A stretch of 64,000 nucleotides of DNA from Arenicola marina (taxonomy: Eukaryota > Annelida > Polychaeta > Arenicolidae). This document shows, piece by piece, positions 36,869-46,609 of this stretch. A model generated the notes under the pieces. The model ran no database searches and was not told the DNA's origin. It worked only from the letters and a program-made list of their open reading frames with translations. The stretch is taken from assembly GCA_964019135.1 (NCBI GenBank), contig OZ025258.1, positions 16,337,771 to 16,401,770 of the forward strand, in the 5' to 3' direction. Numbering within the stretch: position 1 is the first letter of the stretch; every line of letters begins with the position of its first letter. The position numbers and the translations under genes were made by a program.

Positions 36869-37360
36869 TGTAACAGGGGGTCGGGATGGTTGGAGATGAT
36901 TGAATATAACTGACGACGTGATGCACTTCTTATTCTTTATTCACGTATAACATACACCTGTAACAGTTACAAATAAAACGCATAATAGAATATGAGCATC
37001 CATGAATCATTCATTTACCTTTCATCTTATATATCAAATATGTAATACCAGTGATATTATATAGACTATTATTATATCTACAATATATATAATGGTTACT
37101 ATTTAACCTACCTGTGGTGACACAGTAATTCCCTTGGTTAAATATCCATAAGCCGAGTTGGCCTACAGGTCAAAATGTCGACTGTCCTTTTTGCCATCAA
37201 CAATTAAAATGACCAACACGAAAAAGGGCGCCAAATCGTATGGGACTGCGCCTGCGCCGCACATGCTGTGCGCTCCGCTCATAATGAGTTATTCACAGAC
37301 CACGTACCGCTCATTAGGTTCAGCATGTGCGACCACCGGCCATATTCAGTACCGGCTACA
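36869..37360 (-). repeat. 3' LTR
   Basis: A 492-bp direct repeat; on the plus strand it starts TGTAACAGGGGGTCGGG and ends CAGTACCGGCTACA. It is the downstream LTR of the element. Because it reads toward lower coordinates, transcription started here would run into POLD4. Confidence 0.95.
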
Positions 37361-37373
37361 TACTCCCCCTTAA
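37361..37373 (-). other. Polypurine tract of the retrotransposon
   Basis: On the minus strand TTAAGGGGGAGTA lies directly before the 3' LTR, the expected position of the plus-strand DNA primer. Confidence 0.8.
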
Positions 37374-37434
37374 CGAAGACTGACGTCCCGACAAACCACG
37401 AATATATATATATCAACTGAATTAAAATCAACAG

Positions 37435-40400
37435 CTATTGACTGTCTAGAATTGCCTGCAGACAATTTCGCAGAAATTCATTTTGACGTCGTAGTTTACT
37501 TCGACGTGACACATGCTGTTTCATGACGTACAATGCGGGATCATACCGTGACGGGGGCTTATGCACCCGCCTGGATTTCCGCGTGGGAACTGAAACCACG
37601 GACTCACTTGTTGTGTCACTAGAATCTGAAATATCGTCTATTCTAGCTTCGTCAAGAGTGACCTTGGTATCTTGGTTGGCCGTATCAGCTACTTCATCAG
37701 TAACTTGGTCAGTTGTTGGGTCAGCAATTTTATCAACTGTTTCACCAGCAGTTTCATTAACCGCAACACCAACAGCTTCACCCATCGCTTCACCAACAGC
37801 GTCGCCAACCGCTTTACCTACAGTCTTGCCTTTACCTGTCTCTCCTGAGACGACGGTCACAGACCTCCTGGGTTCTGACACTGGTCTCCGAGATAGAAGC
37901 CTCGGCATGGGAACCGCGATCTCATCCGTTTCGTCTGATGAGTCACTTATAGTCACCTGATCTTGTCTTTGTGAAGATACTTTAGTCTGACATTTTGGCA
38001 TTTGAGCTAATGGCTTTAACTCCTCGGACGCTTCACACAAACTACTCACCGGTAATAACATATTCCGATGTAGGACACGGCGAGGACCTTGACCGTCTTC
38101 GCGTTGCACCTCATACACCGGAATGGTGTCATTCGGTTGAGAGAGTACAGTATGTGCTGCATCCTGCCATCTATCAGCTAATTTGTGTGGACCTTGGAAT
38201 GCGACATTTCGCACCAGAACTCGATCACCTACTTCAAGGACCGCACCCCTCACACGACGGTCGAAACTCGTCTTCTGACCAGCTTGTTTCTTTCGTGACT
38301 CTTGTCTCGCCAATTGATAAGCTTTCTTAAGAGTGTCTCGTAACTCGCTTACATAGTTTGGGTAATCCTTACAGTCCACATTTTGATCAGTGGTGTTGAA
38401 GACCAGATCAATTGGTAAACGTGGATGTCGCCCAAACATCAAGTAGAAGGGTGTATACCCCGTGGTACAATGTTTCGTACAATTATACGAATGTACGAGG
38501 GAAGATATGTGCTTCTTCCAGTCTGTTTTGTCTTCTGGTGAAAGAGTTCCTATCATGTTGAGAAGGGTTCTGTTAAATCTTTCACATTCACCATTCCCCA
38601 TGGGGTGGTAGGGGGTAGTTCGACTTTTCTTGATGTTCATGAGATCACAGAGAGATTTTATCACTGAGGATTCAAAATTCCTCCCTTGGTCAGAGTGTAA
38701 TCTTTGTGGCATGCCATAATGTAGAAAGTATTGTTCATAAAGGACTTTGGCGGTTGTTAACGCAGTCTGATTTCTGCAAGGGAATGCTTGAGCGTATTTT
38801 GTGAAGTGGTCCGTCACAACGAGCACATCTTGTACGTTACCTTTCCCTGGTTCCACTTTCAAAAAGTCTACACACACCAGTTCCATCGGTTGCGTCGTGA
38901 TTACGCTAACCAAGGGGGACTTCTGATTGGGTAATACTTTTCGTTTTACGCAACGGTCACAGTTCGAAATGTATTCTGACACAGCTGTATACATGGTTGG
39001 CCAATAGAATCTGTCTTGTAGCAAGGCCAGCGTTCTATCTCTTCCAAGATGACCAACCTGGTCATGACAACCTCTCATAGCTAAATTTTGCAAGCTTTCA
39101 GGCAACACCAGCTGTAATTGGTTCACTCCGTCAACCTGACGGTTCCTGTGAAGCAATCCATCTTTTATAACAAGTCGTGTCTTGTCACGCAGTAATCGTT
39201 TACTCTTCGGTCCAGTCACAGTATCTTCCGACAGACTCCCTTGCAACACTTGCATTACTTCATGCAGGTCATGATCAGTCTGTTGGGCCCCTAAAATGTC
39301 CTGTTCGGAAAGTTTAGACAACTCCGTAGCTTCCGGACCTAGGTCTACAACACTCTCTGAGTAACTGAGATTTTCTACCCAAGACACGTCTCGTTCTGTA
39401 GGTTTTAGGATTGCCTGAACAACCTGAGAGGTGACTAGTTTTGAGAGATCGTCGGGAATTCTCAGGCGGGATAGACAATCAGCATCTACATTCGCCTTCC
39501 CGCTTCGATATTGAATGTTGAAATTATAGTTCGCCAATTGCGACACCCATCGATGTCCTGTTGCGTCGAGCTTGGCACTGGACATTGCATACGTCAACGG
39601 ATTATTATCCGTGTGGACAGTAAACTGAGTTCCATAGATGTAATCATGGAATTTCTCAGTTACAACCCACTTCAAGGCCAGAAACTCCAATTTGTGGGTT
39701 GGGTAGTTTTTTTCAGCCTTGTTCAGTCCACGACTCGCGTATGACACCACTCTTTTGCATCCATTCTGTTCTTGGTATAATACACCGCCAAGACCACTGT
39801 TACTCGCGTCCACATGCAGTTCAAACGGTTTCTCATAATCAGCGAAGGCCAACACAGGTGCGGACGTAAGGCAAGTAATCAGTTTGTCAAAAGCATTCTG
39901 GTGTATAGTGTTCCACTGAAAAGTGGTTTGGGCACGAGACTTCTTGCGAGTCTTTGTGTTGGCACCATGAGTGAGTTCATGAAGTGGACGAGAAATCTGC
40001 GAGAAATCCCGAACAAACCGACGGTAATATCCCGCAAAGCCCAAGAATTTCTGAACTTCTTTTACGGAATTGGGAATAGGCCACTCACGAACAACTTTGA
40101 TCTTTTCGGGATCAGGGATAATCCCTTCTTCCGAGACCACATGACCCAAACATTTGATACTTTTCTGGAAAAGTCTACACTTTGATGGCTTCAATTTGAG
40201 CCCTGCGTCTCTTAGCCGCTCAAACACAGCTTCCAGACGTCTCAAATGTTCCTCAAACGTCACGGAATAAATCACGATATCGTCCAAATACAAGAGACAA
40301 TATGTAAAGTAAAGATCCCCCATACAAGATTCCATCAATCGCTGGAATGTTGCGGGCGCATTGGTTAGGCCAAATGGCATGCGGGAACACTCCCAGAAGC

Positions 40401-41769
40401 CCAATCCACTAACAGTAAAGGCAGTCTTGGGTTTATCAGACTCTTCCACCTCAACTTGCCAATAGCCTGATTTCAAATCAAGGATTGAAAACCATTTGCT
40501 GCCATGCAAAGTATCGAGTGTTTCCTCTATTCGAGGTAAGGGATAGGCATCCTTTACTGTTAGGGCATTCAATCGTCTAAGATCTATGCAGAAACGGAGA
40601 CTTCCATCCTTTTTTCTGACCAATACCACATTTGATGAGTAAGGACTACTTGACCTTCTTATCACTCCAAGGTTTTGCATTTCCTGAAGATGGTCCTTCA
40701 CTTCAGCAAGCATTGCTGGTGGTATTCTCCTCGATCTTTCCTTGAATGGCTTCGGATCATTTAACTTAATGGAATGTTTTACACGATCTGTGTGGCCTAA
40801 GTCTAAATCATGCAGAGAAAAGACTTCTTTCCAACCAGACAGAAGATTTTCAACCATGTTTGTCTGAGTAATCGAGAGATGATCTTTGTAAGTCGAATCC
40901 AATAAGGACAAGAATTCAGGATCTGATGTTAAGGTCAACTTATCCTGACCATCTGTCCTATCCATTGGTTTAGAACCAGTACCTGAGGATGTTACTTTCA
41001 CATTTTGCAAAGAACACAACACTTGCTTCCGAGGGATAGTTACTGCCTTCGATGAGTAATTGGTTAGTTCAATTGCAACCTTGTGATAGGTCTTCCCAGG
41101 ATCAATGTTAATCAAGGTGGGAGACAACCGAAGACCGCCAGGGAGATCATGGACAGAACTTTCCTCCATCATAACGTTCAGTCTCATGCAAGTGGGTACT
41201 CGAGTTGAGCCTTGCACGACAGAACGACTTCCGGCAGGAATAGTAACTGATTTGGTGAGCTTCAACTCCGCCAGTGTCGGTTTTTCTAGCAATTTGTCTT
41301 GCTCAGACAAAGCTTTAAACGCGATTTGCCATGAAATGTCCCCGTCTTTCTTGGTTTGTGAATGTTCCACTGATAGACTGTGTAGTACATTGGTCCCAAT
41401 TAGCAAAGGCACCCGTTCATGATATATTGTATCAGGAACTACCAGCATCAGTGCAGTCACATCAGCTGTCAAATCCGGAATGGTTACATCAACTTCAACA
41501 AAACCGTTGTAAGTGAGTGATTCACCACTAACGCCTTGAACTGACAATAATTCATTCACCGGATGAACATTCAAACCAAGGTCTCTACACAAACTCTCAC
41601 TGATCGTACTTATCATTGAACCAGTGTCTAGTAAAGCAAGGTGGTTCGAATTCGCAATTTTAACACACACCTCATTGGCTCTACCTACCAAACCGTGGAT
41701 TGGGGCTTTGGTTTTGACCGATTTTCTTGGCTGCCCAATGCCAAGGGTCGCTAGTAGTTTAAAGGACAT
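37435..41769 (-). CDS. Pol polyprotein of the Ty3/Gypsy element
   Basis: An open frame of 1,444 codons. Approximate order: aspartic protease with LLDTGS (DTG at 48-50); reverse transcriptase about 340-540 with FCIDLRRLN, MPFGLTNAPATFQ and the catalytic LYLDD at about 493-497; RNase H about 645-770 (Asp653, Glu695, Asp721); integrase zinc-binding HHCC about 902-940; integrase catalytic D968, D1027 and E1063 (HSDQGRNF, NGECERFN); and a C-terminal segment with SRRVHKPPSRYDP. No chromodomain is seen. Residues about 1320-1400 are a degenerate Val/Glu/Ala-rich repeat. Pol is in the -1 frame relative to gag and overlaps it by 19 bases. The in-frame ATG at 41769 is probably not the real start; expression is expected by frameshifting. 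Confidence 0.95.
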   Translation of the reverse strand: MSFKLLATLGIGQPRKSVKTKAPIHGLVGRANEVCVKIANSNHLALLDTGSMISTISESLCRDLGLNVHPVNELLSVQGVSGESLTYNGFVEVDVTIPDLTADVTALMLVVPDTIYHERVPLLIGTNVLHSLSVEHSQTKKDGDISWQIAFKALSEQDKLLEKPTLAELKLTKSVTIPAGSRSVVQGSTRVPTCMRLNVMMEESSVHDLPGGLRLSPTLINIDPGKTYHKVAIELTNYSSKAVTIPRKQVLCSLQNVKVTSSGTGSKPMDRTDGQDKLTLTSDPEFLSLLDSTYKDHLSITQTNMVENLLSGWKEVFSLHDLDLGHTDRVKHSIKLNDPKPFKERSRRIPPAMLAEVKDHLQEMQNLGVIRRSSSPYSSNVVLVRKKDGSLRFCIDLRRLNALTVKDAYPLPRIEETLDTLHGSKWFSILDLKSGYWQVEVEESDKPKTAFTVSGLGFWECSRMPFGLTNAPATFQRLMESCMGDLYFTYCLLYLDDIVIYSVTFEEHLRRLEAVFERLRDAGLKLKPSKCRLFQKSIKCLGHVVSEEGIIPDPEKIKVVREWPIPNSVKEVQKFLGFAGYYRRFVRDFSQISRPLHELTHGANTKTRKKSRAQTTFQWNTIHQNAFDKLITCLTSAPVLAFADYEKPFELHVDASNSGLGGVLYQEQNGCKRVVSYASRGLNKAEKNYPTHKLEFLALKWVVTEKFHDYIYGTQFTVHTDNNPLTYAMSSAKLDATGHRWVSQLANYNFNIQYRSGKANVDADCLSRLRIPDDLSKLVTSQVVQAILKPTERDVSWVENLSYSESVVDLGPEATELSKLSEQDILGAQQTDHDLHEVMQVLQGSLSEDTVTGPKSKRLLRDKTRLVIKDGLLHRNRQVDGVNQLQLVLPESLQNLAMRGCHDQVGHLGRDRTLALLQDRFYWPTMYTAVSEYISNCDRCVKRKVLPNQKSPLVSVITTQPMELVCVDFLKVEPGKGNVQDVLVVTDHFTKYAQAFPCRNQTALTTAKVLYEQYFLHYGMPQRLHSDQGRNFESSVIKSLCDLMNIKKSRTTPYHPMGNGECERFNRTLLNMIGTLSPEDKTDWKKHISSLVHSYNCTKHCTTGYTPFYLMFGRHPRLPIDLVFNTTDQNVDCKDYPNYVSELRDTLKKAYQLARQESRKKQAGQKTSFDRRVRGAVLEVGDRVLVRNVAFQGPHKLADRWQDAAHTVLSQPNDTIPVYEVQREDGQGPRRVLHRNMLLPVSSLCEASEELKPLAQMPKCQTKVSSQRQDQVTISDSSDETDEIAVPMPRLLSRRPVSEPRRSVTVVSGETGKGKTVGKAVGDAVGEAMGEAVGVAVNETAGETVDKIADPTTDQVTDEVADTANQDTKVTLDEARIDDISDSSDTTSESVVSVPTRKSRRVHKPPSRYDPALYVMKQHVSRRSKLRRQNEFLRNCLQAILDSQ

Positions 41770-43037
41770 TCTGATTTCTTATGACCCTTCTCATGGCAAC
41801 GATAACACTCACCCTTGAACTCAAACTTATCTCGTTTGGGTTTCTGGTGGAATGTCTTCTTTTTGGAATAATTTTCTACAGCTGACAATCTCGCATCCAT
41901 CTTGGACAACAGAGCAAGAACCTCATCAAGTTTCTTTGATTGAGAGGTGGTTACATCAGTAACCTGATGGGACCTAGCCTTCGTCACCTCTATTTCCGCT
42001 ACTCGTGCGGCTATCATAATGCGCTCGTATGGAGCCTCATCGTCTATTAAATGACGCAAAGCTGTCTTTGTCCTTTCCTCTCTTAATCCTGCCCAGAACT
42101 TAGAACGGATCATGCTATCATTCCCCTCTGGAAACAGTGATGGCTCACGTGTCCTCACTTGTGAGATCAAATGGTCCAGGCGACATGCCCAAGCAGTGAC
42201 ACTCTCTTCACTCTTCTGTCTAGCCGACCAGAATTGTTCTAACAAAGTCTCCAGCGGTAGAACATTCCCAAAGATGTTATCTAGTTTATTGATTAGAGAC
42301 ATCACTGTAACGTTTATCCCCATGTGTAGCAAAATTTCTGCGGCCATCCCTTTCAGGGATTTCCGGATTGCCAGTAGAAGTTCAACTTCAGAATAACCTC
42401 CAGAAAGTTGTAACGACACAACTTCTTGCTTCCATAACTCATATGGGATATCACCCTTTCCTGACTCACCAGAAAAAGATGAAGACAGGCGTAATACACC
42501 TGGTGATATGAAACCATGAGCTGGATTTCTAGCCAATGGAGGACTTGAATGATAATCATTCATTCCATCATGGGATTGTGGGCTTTCTATTTTACTGGGG
42601 TCTGTATTTTCAGTTTGAACAAATATACCAGACAATTTCTCTTTGTCCGATGGTGTCATTTGTTGCCACAGTTTCGTTATCTGTGCTAATTGACTTCCAT
42701 CAGTCACAGTCTCCTTCTTAGGCATTTGTGTCCCACTCCATAGACCACATATTTTCATTTCCAAATCAGCCGACAAGATTTCAACTGTCAATTTACCACT
42801 GCTGAGAGTAGCAGTCTTCAATCCTACTCTTGCATCCTGAGCAAGATCTATAGTTTCAAATACTAAATAAACTTGCCCTTTCTCGAAGTGTATCCAGTCA
42901 CATGTTATGCCTATAGAAGTGAGCAATTCTCTCAATTCAGGTTCCAATGAAGGATTTAAGTCCCTCAGCACAAGACAGCGTTGTCTGAATGCCATGTTGT
43001 CGTCAATTAACACAACATTCAAGTCAGACTGATTCAA
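41751..43037 (-). CDS. Gag-like protein, PNMA-type capsid with CCHC knuckle
   Basis: 428 codons. The N-terminal ~100 residues (FRQRCLVLRDLNPSLEPELR and onward) look like a small beta-alpha-beta fold similar to the N-terminus of PNMA proteins. Residues about 190-340 resemble a retrotransposon/PNMA capsid (YELWKQEVVSLQL, LLEQFWSARQKSEESVTAWA). The C-terminus has one zinc knuckle, CYRCHEKGHKKSEC, with CX2CX4HX4C spacing. The protein should assemble particles and bind RNA. The ORF stops at TAG (41753-41751), four bases after the slippery heptamer's end region. Confidence 0.9.
   Translation of the reverse strand: MNQSDLNVVLIDDNMAFRQRCLVLRDLNPSLEPELRELLTSIGITCDWIHFEKGQVYLVFETIDLAQDARVGLKTATLSSGKLTVEILSADLEMKICGLWSGTQMPKKETVTDGSQLAQITKLWQQMTPSDKEKLSGIFVQTENTDPSKIESPQSHDGMNDYHSSPPLARNPAHGFISPGVLRLSSSFSGESGKGDIPYELWKQEVVSLQLSGGYSEVELLLAIRKSLKGMAAEILLHMGINVTVMSLINKLDNIFGNVLPLETLLEQFWSARQKSEESVTAWACRLDHLISQVRTREPSLFPEGNDSMIRSKFWAGLREERTKTALRHLIDDEAPYERIMIAARVAEIEVTKARSHQVTDVTTSQSKKLDEVLALLSKMDARLSAVENYSKKKTFHQKPKRDKFEFKGECYRCHEKGHKKSECPLNY
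41757..41763 (-). promoter_or_regulatory. -1 ribosomal frameshift slippery site, T TTA AAC
   Basis: On the minus strand TTTAAAC is read as T TTA AAC in the gag frame, an exact X XXY YYZ heptamer, one sense codon before the gag stop. Slipping back one base enters the pol frame, which is open. Position, spacing and frame all agree. I did not establish a downstream stem or pseudoknot. Confidence 0.85.
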
Positions 43038-44743
43038 ACCTGTTCACACAATGTCTAATATCTCTTACTCAGATTCAAGTTATGTAAAAACTCAAATGGA
43101 ATAAAATAACTTGATCTTATACCACATGAGCAATTAAAATTATGATTAGAAACAGACCTTCCTCAATTTAAGTCCAAATATATCATCAGAGATAGATCCA
43201 TCTCTATAAGTTGTCATATATATAAATGCACTTGATGACCAAAAGAAAGAATATCAACAGTGATGGTGCAGCAATTTGTGAAACTTCAACTCCAAGATGA
43301 ATTCAAGAGAATTCTAAATTGATCCAAATAGATTTTCTAACTGCTAAACCCCACAGAATTTCAGAATAATCTCTACAAGACCTAATCGACAGTCAAGCAA
43401 AAATTACCAAATATAAGGATAACAATCCTTATATCTAAATGACCTTCAGGAATGTCAAATGTGTCACCACAAAACTAAGCGCTATTTAAACTCAATGAAA
43501 TTAGCAAACGTGAAAGTATATCTTAATATGTCACAATTAAATAATAACTAATTATATTATAACTATATAGTAAATCAACATATCAAATCCCTATGTATAA
43601 CTAATACAATTAAGTTATTTCAGAAATATTATTTCAGATTAATAACTTAACTAATGTATATGGATCTAAGTCTTAAGTAACTTATCTACCAATCATGTAT
43701 AACTAAGTCTTAAGTAACTTATATTAGTCTATAATAAGTAATAACTACAATTCTCACTTAAAATTTGTTAATCAAAATTAGTTATAGGATTAGACTATAA
43801 CTAATACCGGTACATTGATACTTCTCAATCTAAATCTTATATCTACTTTTTCAATCTAATTCAAATGATTAGCAAGAAGACTAGATCTATAATTTTGTGC
43901 AAAATCCCAGCAAAATTATATTTAATCTTAATATTGTTAATCAACTTTAACTTCAGTTGCAAATAAATATTACACCACTTAACCTTGTACCAAATGAAAA
44001 TTATTATGATCAACTTAAATCACTAATGTGGTCACTGTAATTGTGCTTCAGTACATCTAATACACATATATGTCAAAATTATATATATAGAGGTCTAACT
44101 ATAACCGTAAAACAGTATTTAGTGAAAATACTGAAGTTCGAGAAGCAACCTCGAATTGTTATGAACTCAAAATTAGGAGTCCAGCCAAATAATGCCACAA
44201 TACTGAGTTTATAACAATACACAATTGTAAGACAAAGTAAAAAATCAAAGATTTGCAGCATGTAAACTTATCTGGGTTAAACTTATGTAAGTACTTAATT
44301 ATAGACAAGTAATTCCAGTACTTACTATTAACCTTCAGGCGCAATGAATGGTGATCACAATTAAGTGTCCGAATTGGTCACAAAGTTCAATCAAGTGAAA
44401 GTCCAGTACAATCAGCTGATAAATGTTGCTTGGCCTTATCCCGGGCTGCCAACAACACAATCTGTCACTGTCACTCCAAACCGTTGAGGCGTGAAGTCAA
44501 GAACAACAGTTCTGTGAACACCAGCTGCCGTGACGTCATCAACAGCAAGCCGAGTGCAATATGACCATTACACTCGCCAGGCGTCGCGCTCCCTTGGGCT
44601 GCTCTCCTTGTGGACGCTGCTAACCCTTGCCTTGGCGCGGTCTCCGGAGACGTTATGACGATGGGTCGCTCTACCGCTTTCACTTGGCCTTCAGCCACCA
44701 CAGGTGTAATGTTATGACGCCGTCTCGCATCACTGACTCCGCC
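43038..44743 (-). other. Retrotransposon leader between PBS and gag
   Basis: About 1.7 kb with no long ORF, mostly very AT-rich at 43.1-44.3 kb and GC-richer near the PBS. It is unusually long for a Gypsy leader and presumably carries the packaging signal. Confidence 0.7.
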
Positions 44744-44764
44744 CGAGCCCCACGTCGGGCTCCA
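44744..44764 (-). other. Primer-binding site, probably tRNA-Lys
   Basis: Three bases inside the 5' LTR the minus strand reads TGGAGCCCGACGTGGG. Its complement ends CCCACGTCGGGCTCCA, which matches my recollection of the 3' end of animal tRNA-Lys(CTT) except at the base before CCA. The TGG start and position are as expected for a PBS. Confidence 0.75.
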
Positions 44765-44767
44765 TTA

Positions 44768-45259
44768 TGTAACAGGGGGTCGGGATGGTTGGAGATGATT
44801 GAATATAACTGACGACGTGATGCACTTCTTATTCTTTATTCACGTATAACATACACCTGTAACAGTTACAAATAAAACGCATAATAGAATATGAGCATCC
44901 ATGAATCATTCATTTACCTTTCATCTTATATATCAAATATGTAATACCAGTGATATTATATAGACTATTATTATATCTACAATATATATAATGGTTACTA
45001 TTTAACCTACCTGTGGTGACACAGTAATTCCCTTGGTTAAATATCCATAAGCCGAGTTGGCCTACAGGTCAAAATGTCGACTGTCCTTTTTGCCATCAAC
45101 AATTAAAATGACCAACACGAAAAAGGGCGCCAAATCGTATGGGACTGCGCCTGCGCCGCACATGCTGTGCGCTCCGCTCATAATGAGTTATTCACAGACC
45201 ACGTACCGCTCATTAGGTTCAGCATGTGCGACCACCGGCCATATTCAGTACCGGCTACA
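44768..45259 (-). repeat. 5' LTR
   Basis: Second 492-bp copy, same length and apparently same sequence as the 3' LTR. It should contain the element's promoter, reading leftward. Confidence 0.95.
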
Positions 45260-46212
45260 TATACATCAGTTTATAATTATTTAGGAATCAAGTTTATCTC
45301 TAAGATCTTAACCCCATGATGGGGTAAATTCGGTAATCATGTTTGACCATTTTCGTGATATGATATATTATAGTGCAAGTATCGAACTTAGCTGGACGAA
45401 GTATCGAATTTTTGCCCTGCGATTTTTTTGCTGCAGCGCATAGTCAGCCCCTCCCCGCTCCACTAGCGGAACCCGCCGCAAGTGAGGCCCAGCGAGTCAG
45501 CATATGCGATGTCGACCACGCGTCCGTTCCGTACGCCACGGATCTTAATCCTGTCACACGCTGGTAAAACCAAACGGATATGCAAAGAAATAAAAGCATG
45601 TAGTAGGATATACCTCGGATATAGCACGGTCATACTTCACCATATACTTTTCTATGCACGACCTATGCATATGTAACCTTAATTACAACATATAGTGTGA
45701 AACAATAACTGGACCATATATTAGACTTGATCGACGTACGTACCTCACAGGTTACAGATAAATTTGACACAAAGGTGACCAGAGGTGACCAGTAATTAGG
45801 GTTAGGCCATGGCCTAACATATTAATTGCAAAGATAATACTTTCTACTACTACAGGAAGCAATTTAAGGCGGATCCAGGAATTTGAAAAGGGGGGTGTGG
45901 GGGGTCCACCGGAAACTTGCGACCGGGTTGGGCTCCGAAAAAGACTGCGACCGGGGGGTCCACGAACTTTTGACGTCCGGGGTGCCCACCAAAGTGTTGT
46001 ACTGTATACGTACTACCGCTCATTCACGATTGAGGCACCTGTGATTATACTCATACTGACAAGTTTGGACCGCGGCAACACTGCGCCGCGCAACACTGAG
46101 CTCGCTGTTGAACGATATTGGCCACAGCGAACATTTGTTGCGGGCATATCCACTAAATGAAGAACCACGCTTTGGAAATAGTAACACAGTCTAAATAGTG
46201 GGGCCGGTGTTA

Positions 46213-46280
46213 GCCTGGGGAGCCGCTCCCCAGAGCGGATAAGCCAGGGAGGGGCATGCAACAGGGCTAGGGCCGGTGTA
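46213..46280. repeat. Dispersed palindrome arm
   Basis: Contains CCGCTCCCCAGAGCGGATAA and GGGCATGCAACAGGGCTAG, the same unit that forms the hairpin at 28159-28288. A small self-complementary core, CCGCTCCCCAGAGCGG, is also present. Confidence 0.75.
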
Positions 46281-46312
46281 ACATAATAACCTGTCCGGCC
46301 ACGCTTCTTTCA

Positions 46313-46398
46313 TGCCACTAAGCCTAACCAGAACCCTAATACTAACCCTAACCCTGGCCCAAACCTAATCCTATCCCAACCCTAAACCTAACATACAT
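46313..46398. repeat. Degenerate telomere-like (CCCTAA)n tract
   Basis: A run of variants of CCCTAA: AGAACCCTAATACTAACCC, TAACCCTGGCCCAAACC and CCCAACCCTAAACCTAAC. It is consistent with an interstitial telomeric-type repeat or a microsatellite that arose from one. It lies about 210 bases upstream of the TBL2 start. Confidence 0.7.
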
Positions 46399-46609
46399 GG
46401 GCTATTTACATAACAACCCCCATTCGCTGCGCATGCGCACACGCCAGCCGGACACTTTATCACGGCGGACAGTTTATCATGCTACACCGGCTCTATATTG
46501 GGTCTGGGCAAATACTGGCTAAACCATCCTCGGTGGTTGGTTCTTGGACCAAAGTTTTCGGCTTTTGGTCTATCTCGCCGTGGTTCTCGTTCAGTACGAT
46601 ACTTGCATC

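Larger units (their letters stand above)
36869..45259 (-). mobile_element. Ty3/Gypsy LTR retrotransposon, full length, 8,391 bp
   Basis: Complete element on the minus strand, 5' LTR at the right. The two 492-bp LTRs look identical by eye, begin and end TG...CA, and are flanked by TATA on both sides (a probable 4-bp target duplication). In order it has a primer-binding site, a ~1.7 kb leader, a gag-like ORF, an overlapping pol ORF (protease, RT, RNase H, integrase), a polypurine tract and the 3' LTR. Both ORFs are open along their whole length. Identical LTRs and intact ORFs point to a very recent insertion. Integrase comes after RNase H, which defines the Ty3/Gypsy order. No envelope ORF was seen. 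Confidence 0.95.
45260..46609. other. TBL2 upstream region
   Basis: 1.35 kb between the retrotransposon and the TBL2 start. It includes a G-rich stretch near 45885-45990, a dispersed palindrome arm at 46213-46280 and telomere-like DNA at 46313-46398. Together with the ~300 bases left of the LTR this would be the original shared 5' region of POLD4 and TBL2. Confidence 0.5.
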
